Assembly: GCA_948146395.1 (NCBI GenBank)
Contig: OX411544.1
Location: 56,659,642-56,723,641, forward strand
Source of the DNA: Fragum whitleyi
Lineage: Eukaryota > Mollusca > Bivalvia > Cardiida > Cardiidae
Reading direction: 5' to 3'
DNA length: 64,000 nt
In this document: positions 25,701 through 33,250 of the stretch, piece by piece
Layout of the letters: the number at the start of each line of letters is the position of its first letter
Position numbering within the stretch: the stretch's first letter is position 1
The notes under the pieces: generated by a model
Database searches by the model: none
What the model was told of the DNA's origin: nothing
Seen by the model: only the letters and a program-made list of their open reading frames with translations
Program-made: the position numbers and the translations under genes

Positions 25701-28700
25701 AGTGAATCCCACACACACTGCCAGCACCTCCACTATTGGCTCAAGCCTGAGCAACATGACGCTGACCTCCTACCCAAGACACGACCAACACCACGGTCGA
25801 AGTGACAAAGAAACACGGGGGAGCAGAAGTCAACCCAAGCAAAAAGCGCATCTTGGAGATTAGTGATACAACGCTTCCACTATACAAGGAAACTAGGAAG
25901 ATCCTTTACCAGTATTGGATCTATCAACTACATACCCTCCAACCAGTCGGGATCAACATCTCAGGGTGGAACAAGGACCAACCAGTCATTTTTCCTCCTT
26001 TCTGAATTATTTAGTTGATAAAATAAGTCTATGGACAATAATCAGCAGGTACTCAAGTACCCTCCAGATCTCGGGTAACCAGATACAAAATTTCTACTTG
26101 TCCCAGCTGTAGTTCATGTATAGACAGATGGATGGACAAAGCAGATGTTGCCAACCTTGGCAGCGTAAAAAATTGATCAATCCGTAGACAAACCTTTAGT
26201 CATTCACCAAAGCAGACGTCTCAGCTGTTGAATGTGAAGCTTGGAAACCATGATTGGTCATTTGCATAAAGAATAGCAATTTTATGGTGGATGATTTTGT
26301 TGTAGTTAGAATTTAGTCAAACTGTAAATACAACATTAAAGTCATCAACAAGAAAAGATATTTTTCATAAAAAACGTAAACAAGATGTGTTTGTTAAACG
26401 TATATGCCCCTGCCATTGTCACTTACTGAAACTGAAGTTTGATACAATATTGTAATAAACAACGCAACAAAATTCATTTCCCTAATGGACAGAACAATGA
26501 AATTCAATGTGAAGTAAAATGTTTTAACACATTTGACCTTAAAAATTAACCTTGCCCTTGACCTTGAAAGTATTACCAACAGAAAGAACTTGTCACAAGC
26601 ATTACATATGTAGCTGTCCAAAAAGTTTCGGGAAAAGTGCTGCCAATCATTTAGTTTTCTGTATAATCCAATTTTATTTTCGGGAATCAAAAAGCCTACT
26701 CTTTTTTGTCTAGTGAGGTTAGAAATGGTAAGAGAAAATCTCTCATGTCAAATATTTGCTTTCTTTGATGGTGGCTTATAACACGCCAAATCTCTGATTC
26801 TATTTTCAGATTTATATCCATGTTTTACTCAGATGGGGATATCTGTGATTTGACAGGGGCAAAAAGATTTGTAGAAGTTAGATTAAAGTAAGTTTCACAC
26901 CTTCTGTATTTTCAGCTTACATCCACCTTTCTCCTAGATTCATGCACCTTAATAATAACACCTGTGTGTACATTGATAATAAGAAAACATCAAAATATTT
27001 ACTTGATTTTCTACTGCAGAGTTATGTTATCTTAGGTAAAATAAACACAAAATAAGTATATTTGACAAAATTATTTCAAAATTTTACTCTAAAGTGCACT
27101 AGGGTGGCCAGTCTTATTCCAACTAGAGTTTCTCATTGGATTCATGCATCTGATTGAGGGAGCTTATTTGGGGTTATTACAAAGAATTTGTTCTCTCTAC
27201 TATCTTTAACATAATGTTAGTCAACTTGATAGTTTTCAATGCTAAGATTTGAACAAGTTGCACACACAGACATTATTTTCAAAGATGTTATGATGAAGTT
27301 AGTCAGCCATTTATGGAAAGTCGGTAATTTCTTTAAATTCATTAATAAGTTGCTTAACCTGGAAGAGTAAACATTATTCTAAGTTTTTTCTTCATTTTTC
27401 ACACAAAGTAAAGCTTTTCAAGGTTAGGTTTCACAAAAATCCTCATTATCTTAGAGATTTAACATGCACGATTCCAATGAGAAGGCACGGATTGATGAGA
27501 AACAGGGATACTTTATAAATGTTCAGTTTTGAACTCTTATGATATTAACTTGAATGTTATGATAGGTACCACATATAAACAGACAACCTGCAATCAGATG
27601 ATCGGGGTTGAAATGTAAAGCTCTGAGAATATATACAACATAAAGCTAGACTATAAAACAAGACATTAACTTTTACAATGAAGAAATCCAAGGAAATGGC
27701 CATATTTCAGTCTTCTTTCTTTATAGTGAAACTTAAATATAGGTAAATCATTGAATTTGACTTTTTAACAAAATTGAGTGACGAAGTAAAAATTAAATTT
27801 TAATTTGTTTTTTTTTCCAGATGTTTGAATAAGCCCCATCAGCCACATGCTGTTACTATTTACTTAGTAGAACCAAAAACTTGTGAATATAACCTGGTGG
27901 TAAGTCTTATTCTAACCCTTATCATGCTGTGCCAAGAATATCTCTGCTTTAGACTGGAGTTATTGACAAAGATCGGCCTGCTCATATGTGCAGGTAGACA
28001 TGGAGATTATAGATTTATTTTAGTTCTCAACTGAGAGTTTATTTTTACTTTAAGTTGGAATTATTATTATACCCCGTAGTTTGGTGACGGGTATATAGTA
28101 ATGGTCTCAGTCCGTCATTCCAAGGAGAAGTCAATGCACTAGAACTACAACTCTTGCTTGCATAATTTTGGAGTTATTGCCCTTTGATTAGGCTTCAGTT
28201 TACTATCAAGCTTTGATGGGGGGGGGGGGGGGGGGGGGGGAATGGCCATGTCTGACATGGCTCTAGTTTAATTTTTGCTTTTGAATATTAAGATAGCATT
28301 AATAAATGTTAAATCCAGTATGTCGAGTCATGTTTGTTTAACAAGATCTGTCATGCAACTTTGCTGTTTGTGTAAATTGTCAGTTGAGCAATAGACAAGT
28401 TTTATAATATCAGGTCCTGATCTTAGTCTATACCACTTGATTTTATGCCCCGCCATGAAATGGCAATTGGCATATAGTTACCTGTCTTTGTGTGCGAGGT
28501 GTGGGAGGGTCTTGGCTGTAACAGAGTATAACTTCAACATTTGTGAATGAATTTCAAAATATCTTTGCACAGTTGTTCCCATGGGGTAGTACTAGTGTCA
28601 TGCAAAGATCTCTCTTGACATGTTAAAGGTTAAGGTCACAGCAGGTGTGTTTTTTTTAGGGAGGGGTTGCATCTGTGACTCATTTCTAGTTTCCTTTTTC

Positions 28701-31700
28701 AACCAAAAAGGTATTTTAGCTCCATTGGCCGATGGCCATTTGGGCTATTGTCATGGCACTGTGCCCGTCATGCGTCCATCCCTGTGTCAGACCGTATGTG
28801 TGTCGACTTTTTCTTTTAAAATCTTCTCCTCAGGAACTACTTGATGAATTTCAACCAAACTTCACAGGAATGATCCTTGGGTGACCCTCTTTCGAAGTTG
28901 TTCAAGAAATTTTGGTCAAATCAAAAACTCAGATTCAATGGGCATGGCTAATTCTAAATATGGTAAAAAGTGGCTTTTCTCAGAACCTAATTGATAGATA
29001 CCAATTAAATTTTACATGAATGATCCTTGGGTGACCCTTTATCAGTGAACAAAAAATGATTGTGATCAGATGAAAAGTATGTCTTTTATGGGTGGAGGTC
29101 ATTTCTCTATATGTTATATTGTGGAAACTTTGAAAGCTATTTTCTCATAATCTAATCAATGGATATCAACCAAATTTCACTGGAATGATCCTTTAGTGCC
29201 CCTTTGTCAGTCTACCATAAATTATTGTGATCAGATGAAAAATATGTCTATTATGGGCATCTCTATGCAGGCTGATTTTGGTCTATACTTTCTTGTAAAG
29301 CTTTGGGTTCAGTAGGAACATACTGTGAACAGCTTTAGAAGGATTAAGCTACCACACAAAACTTGTCAATGATTTTGATGCCCCTTCCATGAAAAGGCAA
29401 CAGGCATATCCATGGCTCAGCGTAAGACAGTTGTAACTGCCTATATATTTATAAGCAGTTTCCCCTGTTTTGCACCCAGCCATCAATATGGAGTTAATTA
29501 TCTCCGTGTGTGAGTGGATGAGTGTGTCCCATTCTTGTCCAGAGCTCAATTTCTTCATTAATGGATGAATTTAAAAATAACTTTGCACACTTTTACCCCA
29601 GGTGAGTACTAGTTTCATGTGAAGAGTTTGTCCAGATAGACCCAAGGTCAAGGTCACAACTTAAGGTCAAATGGGTCAAAGTTAAAAATCAAGTATTGGG
29701 GGGGGGGGGGGGGGCATCCATGTCTATTACTCATTATACCCCATCTATTAAGTAGAGGGGGTTATATTGGTTTCACCATGTCTGTCTGTCCCTTCATAGA
29801 CCTTTTTGTTTCCAGACTCTAACTTAAGAACCAAGTGACCTAGAATCATGAAACTTCATGCAAATGCTGCTTATGACCCAAGGAAGTGCCCTATTGCTTT
29901 TTGGTTACATAGGTCAAAGGACAAGCTCAAAGTCAATTCATCTTCAATTTTCATACCTGAACTCTAACTCGAGAACCAAGTGACCTAGAATCATGAAACT
30001 TAAAGCAAATGTTGCTTATGACCCAAGAATTGTTTTTGAGTCACAAATGCCAAAGGTCAAGTTCATAGTCAATTTCTGTTAATTATGATACTGCTACCTG
30101 TGGTTGTCCCGAGCATTTCTACACTATTGCATGTATTTACTTGAAATTAATACATAATGTGTATCTGCATTTAAAGTTGTGCACCTGCAATTTTGAAGCC
30201 CCTACTATGATTTGTTGCTGAATTATCTCCCCTTGAATTTGTCATTTTCACATATATTTTTAATATCTAGAGCTTTTGTCCTGAACTGGTACATTTACTG
30301 AAGTGAAAATATTACAAAATGTAGATGGTAATTTACGCTTGTGCTTTCCAAAGTAATTAGGACCCTACTAAAATTACTTGCTGAATTATCTCCCCTTGAA
30401 CTCCATAATTTTTAGCTCGGCTGTTTTCGGAGAAAACCCGAGGTATTGCTATAGCCTCCGTGTCGTTGTCGTCCTCATGCAAAAACTTTGACATTTTGTT
30501 ATATCTCTTGTTCTACTGAAGGCATTCACTTGAAACTTGGCAAACATGTTCACCATCAAAAGAGCAACCTATACTATCAAGGGGGATAACTCTAGATGCA
30601 TTTTGTGCAAATTATGCCCCTTTTTCGACTTAGATTTTTTCCCACTATCAAGCACTTGACAGCCGAGCATAGGAACCTGTAGACGGTGCTCTTCTTATAT
30701 TTTGTTATTACCTGGAGCATTTTCCCTACATTATTGCTGCTACTACTTTGATGTGTAAAGACAATGTAATTTTCAGTGTTAACTAGTTTTTAGCTCCACT
30801 GGCTGAAAGCCACTGGGGCTATTGTCATGGCGTTGTGTCCGTCGTGCGTCCGTCCGTCCGTGCGTGCGTGCGGTCGTAAACTTTTTCTTTAAAAATCTTC
30901 TCCTCAGAAACTACTTGATGAATTTCAACCAAACTTCACAGGAATGATCCTTGGGTGACCCTCTTTAAAAGTTGTTCAAGAAATTTTGATCCAATGAAAA
31001 ACATGGATTTAATGGGCGTGGCTAATTTCCAAATATGGTAAAAAGTGACTTTCCTCAGATTCTAATTGATGGATGCCAATTAAATTTTACATGAATAATC
31101 CTTGGGTGACCCTCTATCAGTCTACGAAAAAATTATTGTGATCGGATGATAAATATGAATTTTATGGGCGGAGGTCATTTCTCTATTTGTTATATAGTGG
31201 AAACTTTGAAAATCATTTTCTCAGAATGTAATTGATGGATATCAACCAAATTTCACTGGAATGATCCTTGGGTGACCCTTTATCAGTGTACCAAAAATTA
31301 TTGTGATCTGATGATAAATATGCATTTTATGGGCGGAGGTCATTTCTCTATATGTTACATAGTGGAAATTTTGAAAATCATTTTCTCAGAATGTAATTGA
31401 TGGATATCAACCAAATTTCACTGGAATGATCCTTGAGTGAAGCTTTATCAGTCTGCAAAATATTATTGTGATAGGATGAAAATTATGTATTTTATGGGCC
31501 GAGGTCATTTTTCTATATTTTATATAGTGGCATTTTTGAAAACCATTTCAACATCAGTAGAACCCAAAATATCTAAAAATCTAGTCAAACCTTAGATTTG
31601 CTATTTCAAGAATTTCAAGCCTGTGGAGCGACTCAAGCCATTCATGGCTTTCTAGTTGAGCATTTTTTATGACCCTACTTATATTAGCCACATAATTATT

Positions 31701-32508
31701 TTCCCTTGAATGTGTCAATTTGTACATTATTTTTATTATCTGGAGCATCTTACCTACAATATTGAACATGGTGGTTGCCAAATTGTCACCTTTGAACTTT
31801 TAATTTTACTCAATTTTTGTTATCATGTTGCAAATATGTCGTGCTCTGAAAGCAATTATATTCGGAAATAGCCCTTGTAGGCCAATGCCCTGGTGGGGGT
31901 TATGAGTCCGCTCTGCGATAGTTCTAGTTTATAGATCTAATTTTATTCATGGCGATTGGCTCAACAAGTAAGGTTGGTACTAATTTTATTCATGGCGATT
32001 GGCTCAACAAGTAAGGTTGGTACTCTTGAATAGCTATAGACCTTCAGACTTCATGCATTTCGGAGAGAGAGGCCCAACACTTTAAAAATCAAAGGCACTT
32101 ACAATAGATTTATAAAAAACTTCCAATTTACTTTAATTAAACAAACTTATTGCAAAACTGTTTTTTACTTCTTGCCTTTGAATGGGCATATTTGTTTCAC
32201 TAGTTTTCTCCTTAATGTTTGCAAAAACTTAACTTGTGAGCTAACCATCTTCCAATAACTTCAATAGTATTCAGGTTACGATATACTCTTATTTAGCATA
32301 AGAGTACTTCTCATCAATCTATATCTTTGAAGGTCAACAACATCAGACAAAACCAAGGTCAAACTTCTTCGATAATTGCCGTTTAAGGTGCATTAGTGTT
32401 TTTCTAAGACATCTTTTTTCTCTTTACCTTCAGGTGGAATCTCCGATATTTTGTGATTTACTTGATAAAGCAGACCATAATGCATTATTGGATCATATTC
32501 AAGTATAG
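3453..32508 (+). CDS. ERLEC1: ERLEC1 orthologue, 13 visible exons, 5' end missing
   Basis: The product is an ER-luminal lectin that recognises trimmed N-glycans on misfolded glycoproteins and hands them to the HRD1/SEL1L ERAD machinery. Joining 3453-3542, 5508-5588, 7697-7774, 10873-10945, 11615-11679, 12767-12990, 14907-15018, 16302-16463, 17195-17254, 25046-25155, 26810-26887, 27821-27899 and 32434-32508 gives 1287 nt, or 428 codons plus TAG; every junction is GT/AG and every phase matches. Two MRH (mannose-6-phosphate receptor homology) domains are visible. In visible numbering their sugar-contacting residues are Q74, R161, E182, Y188 (first) and Q312, R371, E395, Y401 (second), so both sites look intact. 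An acidic linker ([12 protein letters not shown] type) precedes the second domain. Human ERLEC1 is 483 residues; roughly the first 60-75, including the signal peptide, are absent. OS-9 is the nearest alternative, but it has a single MRH domain. The exon assignment is by eye from remembered family sequence. Confidence 0.93.
4116..4351. mobile_element. MITE family M, TIR TGAGCCTGTGTGTGACATTT
   Basis: TGAGCCTGTGTGTGACATTT at the left is the reverse complement of AAATGTCACACACAGGCTCA at the right. Other copies: 5266-5494, 48303-48551, right end only at about 10820-10850, left part at 22319. Confidence 0.8.
4566..4797. mobile_element. MITE family T1 copy
   Basis: TTAA on both sides (4562-4565, 4798-4801), termini cccttgtcatactga and gttcagcatgacgagag, and an internal palindrome-like cagctgatt region. 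A short reading frame overlapping it is not a gene. Confidence 0.75.
5266..5494. mobile_element. MITE family M copy ending 13 nt before an ERLEC1 exon
   Basis: Begins tgagtctatgtgtgatattt and ends aaatgtcaagcacaggctca. The remaining ttttactttacag before exon 5508 is all that separates it from coding sequence. Confidence 0.75.
5508..5588 (+). CDS. ERLEC1: ERLEC1 visible exon 2
   Basis: Twenty-seven codons, phase 0 to 0. It contains [17 protein letters not shown], the conserved entry into the first MRH domain (family pattern L..LF.QSSCSYR). Donor GTAATG. Only 13 nt separate the exon from the end of a GAGCCTGTG-type MITE. Confidence 0.92.
6101..6243. mobile_element. Inverted-repeat MITE family K
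   Basis: TTAAGGTAGTGGACCCATAA at the left mirrors ttatggttccactaccttaa at the right, with an inner palindrome ggtttcctaa…ttaggaaacc. Further copies: 15952-16140, 34567-34725, 38252-38381, 39306-39462, 44012-44162. Confidence 0.85.
6253..6556 (+). mobile_element. Family D Helentron-like repeat, degraded
   Basis: Starts agatcggctattttgg, then gaggtattatgatcacc and tgaaacttggtatgtgtgtt, and ends cacccatgggtggtgcgctt. It parallels the better copy at 30414-30697 (agctcggctgttttcggag). Confidence 0.6.
6719..6815. repeat. Foldback palindrome
   Basis: cagccctgcgttctggatga and its near mirror tcatcctgaacacagggctg enclose about 55 nt. The arms are about 27 bp with mismatches. Confidence 0.7.
6826..6897. 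repeat. Palindromic hairpin family P
   Basis: About 70 bp: atggctcagcgtgaagcagt… through gcctatatgtttataggc to …cactgagccat. It is a near-perfect stem-loop. Other copies: 10575-10646, 11508-11580, 29411-29483, 33182-33250, 38382-38428 (partial), 44472-44549, 47145-47190 (partial), 49216-49285. Confidence 0.85.
7485..7652 (+). mobile_element. SINE tail fragment
   Basis: gtgtgagagataacag, cgatgtaactgcattatagc and cattaaaccccatac correspond to the 3' body of the SINE at 2187 and the minus-strand copies at 46610 and 49765. The tRNA head is missing. It ends about 45 nt before ERLEC1 exon 7697. Confidence 0.5.
7697..7774 (+). CDS. ERLEC1: ERLEC1 visible exon 3 (MRH1 core)
   Basis: Twenty-six codons, phase 0 to 0. 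[20 protein letters not shown] is the MRH signature, including the sugar-binding glutamine of RQYHE. Donor GTAAAT at 7775; a TTAA-type MITE starts 18 nt into the intron. Confidence 0.95.
7796..8013. mobile_element. MITE family T1 copy next to an ERLEC1 donor
   Basis: TTAA 7792-7795, left end tccttatcctgctgaatt, right end cagcaggataagag. It begins 18 nt into the intron after exon 7697-7774. Confidence 0.7.
8133..9405. mobile_element. TA-flanked TIR element, 1.27 kb, non-autonomous
   Basis: TA (8131-8132) then CAGTCAAAACTGTGTGAGCG at the left; gaccgcttttgacagttttg then ACTG and TA (9406-9407) at the right. Subterminal cgtatgcggcc motifs are repeated at both ends. CAGT termini with TA duplication fit pogo/Tigger-like Tc1-mariner elements. 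No transposase is recognisable inside. Confidence 0.8.
9408..10574. other. Intron sequence, nothing recognised
   Basis: AT-rich intron DNA. The only structure seen is a hairpin (aaatgctggaacccagcatt) near 9512. Short frames here show no family resemblance. Confidence 0.5.
10575..10646. repeat. Hairpin family P copy
   Basis: ctggctaaacgcgaaacagt through tgtttataggcagtcacaac to cactcagccat. Diverged but still foldable. Confidence 0.7.
10704..10723 (+). repeat. Poly(C) run
   Basis: About twenty consecutive C between gatgatgatc and ggccccc. Similar homopolymers occur at 3771-3807 (C then A), 28220-28240 (G) and 29699-29714 (G). Lengths may be assembly-dependent. Confidence 0.8.
10873..10945 (+). 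CDS. ERLEC1: ERLEC1 visible exon 4
   Basis: Seventy-three nt, phase 0 to 1. It reads [16 protein letters not shown] and on, matching the family's EYYLG stretch, then a charged Glu/Lys-rich linker. Acceptor ttttcag; donor GTATAA. The tail of a MITE (…aggctca) ends 22 nt before the exon. Confidence 0.9.
11508..11580. repeat. Hairpin family P copy, 34 nt before an ERLEC1 exon
   Basis: atggctcagtgtgaaatagt to gttttgtgctgagttatc. It lies just upstream of the acceptor of exon 11615-11679. Confidence 0.75.
11615..11679 (+). CDS. ERLEC1: ERLEC1 visible exon 5 (charged linker)
   Basis: Sixty-five nt, phase 1 to 0. It encodes a low-complexity acidic/basic linker ([20 protein letters not shown]), poorly conserved in the family. 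The call rests on fitting splice sites and on the two phases that join exons 4 and 6 exactly. Confidence 0.8.
11938..12330 (+). mobile_element. Foldback repeat family FB1 (empty-site copy)
   Basis: Contains an inverted repeat of about 50-bp arms (agtgtaagatcaatttatat…gcttttgttgctcacgaaat) at 11938-12065, then a body with ttcattgtgacattacc, gatgaactgcacaaaagcag and cttatgtagtgagattatc. It is related in inverse orientation to 39945-41255, where the same body is interrupted by a TA-flanked element. Confidence 0.7.
12767..12990 (+). CDS. ERLEC1: ERLEC1 visible exon 6 (end of MRH1)
   Basis: 224 nt, phase 0 to 2. It carries [20 protein letters not shown] and [16 protein letters not shown], the second half of MRH domain 1 with its arginine, glutamate and tyrosine ligands and paired cysteines. 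Acceptor ttacag, donor GTGAGA. Confidence 0.95.
13218..13371 (+). mobile_element. Family B Helentron-like repeat, short copy
   Basis: Starts cccccgtatcgagagatatg, then gggcatattgttttactcat and a (CTGTC)n tract, and ends gggggcatttgtgtttc. Terminal GC-rich inverted repeat typical of the family. Confidence 0.75.
13472..14862 (+). mobile_element. Family A Helentron-like element with ~145-bp core array
   Basis: The 5' end AGCTCACTTGAGCAC folds with gtgctcaaggtgag. Next come tccgtcgt and about eight ~145-bp units, each containing ctctagaagccacaaatatc, tgaaacttggtca, gtcaggtcacaaggatgaac and gggaaaaggggcc. The 3' end is gtgagcgatctaggaccat with its palindrome. It is flanked by T runs, fitting insertion at TT. 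No transposase or Rep/helicase inside. Confidence 0.8.
14907..15018 (+). CDS. ERLEC1: ERLEC1 visible exon 7 (inter-domain linker)
   Basis: 112 nt, phase 2 to 0. It resembles the family's linker (S-P-L…LTLRQLE in human; here [13 protein letters not shown]). Acceptor ttttcag, donor GTAAGA. A TTAA MITE begins 15 nt after the donor, and a family A repeat ends about 45 nt before the acceptor. Confidence 0.85.
15038..15279. mobile_element. MITE family T1 copy next to an ERLEC1 donor
   Basis: TTAA 15034-15037, left end ccattttcatgctgaa, right end ttcagcataacaaggg, inner palindrome-like tttgtgaaggctgatc. It begins 15 nt after the donor of exon 14907-15018. Confidence 0.75.
15952..16140. mobile_element. 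MITE family K copy with duplicated centre
   Basis: TTAAGGTAGTGGCCCTGTAA to gtgggtccactaccttaa. The inner attttcattaggaaaccgct segment is present twice (about 16023 and 16056), lengthening this copy. Confidence 0.8.
16302..16463 (+). CDS. ERLEC1: ERLEC1 visible exon 8 (acidic run, start of MRH2)
   Basis: Fifty-four codons, phase 0 to 0. It opens with an Asp/Glu run encoded by a near-perfect GAT/GAC tandem, then [16 protein letters not shown], matching human DQLIKEFLSGSYCFRGG at the start of MRH2. Donor GTAAGG. The acidic run may vary in length between alleles. Confidence 0.92.
16661..16943 (+). mobile_element. Family B Helentron-like repeat, complete copy
   Basis: tatgcccccttatcgagaga, then tcgggggcatattgttttac, (CTGT)n, the core with ggcatgatgaaagatctcaa and aaggtcaaggtcatctgtc, and 3' end caggggcattcgtgtttcac aaacacatct. 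Useful as the family reference. Confidence 0.8.
17195..17254 (+). CDS. ERLEC1: ERLEC1 visible exon 9 (MRH2 core)
   Basis: Twenty codons, phase 0 to 0. [20 protein letters not shown] is the second MRH signature with its sugar-binding glutamine. The donor GTACGG is unusual: the GT abuts the terminal inverted repeat of a ~5 kb element, so bases +3 to +6 of the donor are element sequence. Confidence 0.95.
17257..22220. mobile_element. ~5 kb TIR element starting at an ERLEC1 splice donor
   Basis: Left end ACGGTAAATTTTCTAAAATT (17257) is the mirror of aattttaggaaatttaccgt (22220). Related gaaattttggaaaa motifs recur at 17355, 22045, 22090 and 22130. The interior is interrupted by a family A element (18298-20282). 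The rest shows no recognisable transposase, so it is non-autonomous or too decayed. A target duplication could not be settled. Confidence 0.7.
18298..20282 (+). mobile_element. Family A-like element with ~11 core units of ~145 bp
   Basis: Begins AGCTCACCTGAGCACGAAGT with its inverted partner. Units recur near 18380, 18527, 18671, 18816, 18959, 19108, 19250, 19397, 19541, 19685 and 19823. Each holds gtgcactctagaggccacat, ttgaaacttggtcagaatgt and gtcaagtggggtcaaaa. It ends cagg tgagcg and a palindrome agggccaatggccct. Open frames across several units are repeat artefacts. Confidence 0.85.
22735..23002 (+). mobile_element. Family B repeat copy (empty-site reference)
   Basis: atgccccagcatcaaaagat, then cagggacatattgttttact, and ends gggggcatttatgtttcact. 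It contains the uninterrupted junction aagacacaatgctcatgttt used to define the insertion at 23789. Confidence 0.75.
23654..25032 (+). mobile_element. Family B repeat split by a 1.1 kb insertion
   Basis: 5' part 23654-23788 (tatgcccctgcattgaagat, (CTGT)n) and 3' part 24886-25032 (tgcccatgtttggtatgatg to gtgtttcacaaacacatc). The T-run at its end merges with the acceptor tract of ERLEC1 exon 25046. Confidence 0.8.
23789..24885. mobile_element. 1097-bp insertion with 6-bp target duplication
   Basis: Inserted between two copies of TACAAT (23783-23788 and 24886-24891). Ends CAACGTTGGCGCTGTC and gagccagagtgaaccctg; inverted similarity of the tips is weak (CA…TG). Direct repeats cttttttcatttggcgaa and ggcccaagaatttttcattt occur near each end with ggccccaa motifs. 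It is GC-richer than its surroundings. The family is unknown. Confidence 0.7.
25046..25155 (+). CDS. ERLEC1: ERLEC1 visible exon 10
   Basis: 110 nt, phase 0 to 2. It reads [18 protein letters not shown], matching human VVGTWNQEEHIEWAKKN. Acceptor ttttttttccctag is formed by the T-rich end of a family B repeat; donor GTAAGT. The intron before it is about 7.8 kb, one of the two longest. Confidence 0.93.
25424..25486. repeat. Foldback hairpin
   Basis: caacttcagaaaaaagaatt and gaagactg mirror cagtcttcaattcttttctt aagttg around a 7-nt loop (tttaata). The arms are about 28 bp. Confidence 0.85.
25487..26020 (+). other. GC-richer unexplained stretch with broken coding-like frames
   Basis: Immediately after a hairpin, about 530 bp with more balanced composition than the intron around it and overlapping frames of 65-88 codons, none recognised. 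Phrases such as [18 protein letters not shown] look protein-like. It may be a decayed mobile-element gene. No splice structure fits ERLEC1. Confidence 0.35.
26370..26620 (-). mobile_element. Family B repeat, minus strand, degraded
   Basis: Read in reverse: the tail gtttaacaaacacatcttg and then the gggcata end are recognisable, with aaggtcaagggcaaggtt in the core. A similar minus-strand copy is at 38838-39040. Confidence 0.5.
26810..26887 (+). CDS. ERLEC1: ERLEC1 visible exon 11
   Basis: Seventy-eight nt, phase 2 to 2. [20 protein letters not shown] matches human HFYGNGDICDITDKPR, with the MRH2 arginine. Acceptor ttttcag, donor GTAAGT. Confidence 0.95.
26888..27820. other. ERLEC1 intron with no recognised repeat
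   Basis: About 930 bp of AT-rich sequence between exons 26810-26887 and 27821-27899. I found no hairpin, microsatellite or coding match. One of the few plain introns here. Confidence 0.5.
27821..27899 (+). CDS. ERLEC1: ERLEC1 visible exon 12
   Basis: Seventy-nine nt, phase 2 to 0. [19 protein letters not shown] matches human PHAVTVYMLEPHSCQYILG and supplies the MRH2 glutamate and tyrosine. Donor GTAAGT; a TTAA-type MITE remnant begins 12 nt later. Confidence 0.95.
28718..29260 (+). mobile_element. Family C Helentron-like repeat
   Basis: agctccattggccgatggcc, attgtcatggcactgtgccc, then three core units with ggaatgatccttgggtgacc. The 3' end is blurred by a fragment resembling MITE T1. Confidence 0.65.
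29378..31928 (+). mobile_element. Nest of Helentron-like families G, E, D and C
   Basis: Family G (29378-29734, gatgccccttccatgaaaag) is itself split by a hairpin P copy. Its end runs into family E (29735-31928: tataccccatctattaag … ctctgcgatagttctagttt). Family E contains family D (30414-30697, agctcggctgttttcggaga) and family C (30792-31656, ggctgaaagccactggggct … agccattcatggct). Order of insertion is read from which repeat is interrupted. Confidence 0.65.
31937..32022 (+). repeat. Perfect 43-bp tandem duplication
   Basis: ctaattttattcatggcgat, tggctcaacaag and taaggttggta occur twice in direct succession without a mismatch, implying a recent event or an assembly duplication. Confidence 0.9.
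32434..32508 (+). CDS. ERLEC1: ERLEC1 terminal coding exon
   Basis: Twenty-four codons plus TAG at 32506-32508. [20 protein letters not shown] matches human [20 protein letters not shown], so the C-terminus is complete. The acceptor tract follows a degraded family B repeat tail. A foldback starts 130 nt after the stop, probably in the 3' UTR. Confidence 0.95.
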   Translation: MESPIFCDLLDKADHNALLDHIQV

Positions 32509-32635
32509 CAGCTGCTCTCCTACATTTCATCGTAAATCTACCAACAGTGAGATCATCAGCTTACGAGACAGCAATATTAATGAGTTAGGGGATGGATAGC
32601 ACCACTCATTGACCTTCACCACTGCACATCTCTCA

Positions 32636-32881
32636 GGGCCCAAGGTTATAAAACTTTTCTCATTTTCAATTCAAACTTTTCTCAAATTTCAATTTGAGAT
32701 TTAAGCAGCAGTTCTGTTTTAATACTCATTTTAATGTATTAGCATAAAAGATAATATTAATAAGTTGTTATAAATAACAACTTATTAATATTATCTTTTA
32801 TGTCGAAACATTTATTTAAATTTGAAATTTGAGAAAATTCTAAGTTGAGCCTGAGAAAATTTTTTATAACCTCGGGCCCAG
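32636..32881. repeat. Foldback element after the ERLEC1 stop codon
   Basis: A 246-bp imperfect palindrome from gggcccaaggttataaaa to its mirror ttttataacctcgggccc. The centre (32743-32802) has 29-bp perfect arms around a 2-nt spacer. If transcribed in the 3' UTR it would form a long RNA duplex. Confidence 0.85.
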
Positions 32882-32884
32882 ATT

Positions 32885-33110
32885 TCAATAAGCTTTTATC
32901 TTCAAAATTTTGGGGATTATTTTGGGGTGAGATATTGAGAGATTCCCTCATTTTTTGCCAGAATTTTCATTTAAACTGGCTAAAAGAGAGAAAATCTTAG
33001 TTAAATGAAATTTAGAGAGGGATTTGGTAGAATTTCTCGTCAGAAATTCTTAATTTCTCATTAGATTTGACTAAATGAGATATTTTTGCACATGATATCC
33101 TGAGCCAGAA
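32885..33110 (+). repeat. Dispersed repeat, inverse copy at 46890-47100
   Basis: gggtgagatattgagagatt, ggtagaatttctcgtcagaa and gatatttttgcacatgatat recur in reverse complement at 46890-47100 (gatccctgggtg side). It has no detected ends; function unknown. Confidence 0.6.
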
Positions 33111-33250
33111 TTATCCCTGCAATATATGATCATGGACATGAAACTAGCAGTGAATAGTCAGTCATACATAAACAGTATTGAGAGGTCAGCGCAATAGTAT
33201 TGTAAGTGCCTATAATATATGGGCACTTTCAATATTTTTGCACTGACCCC

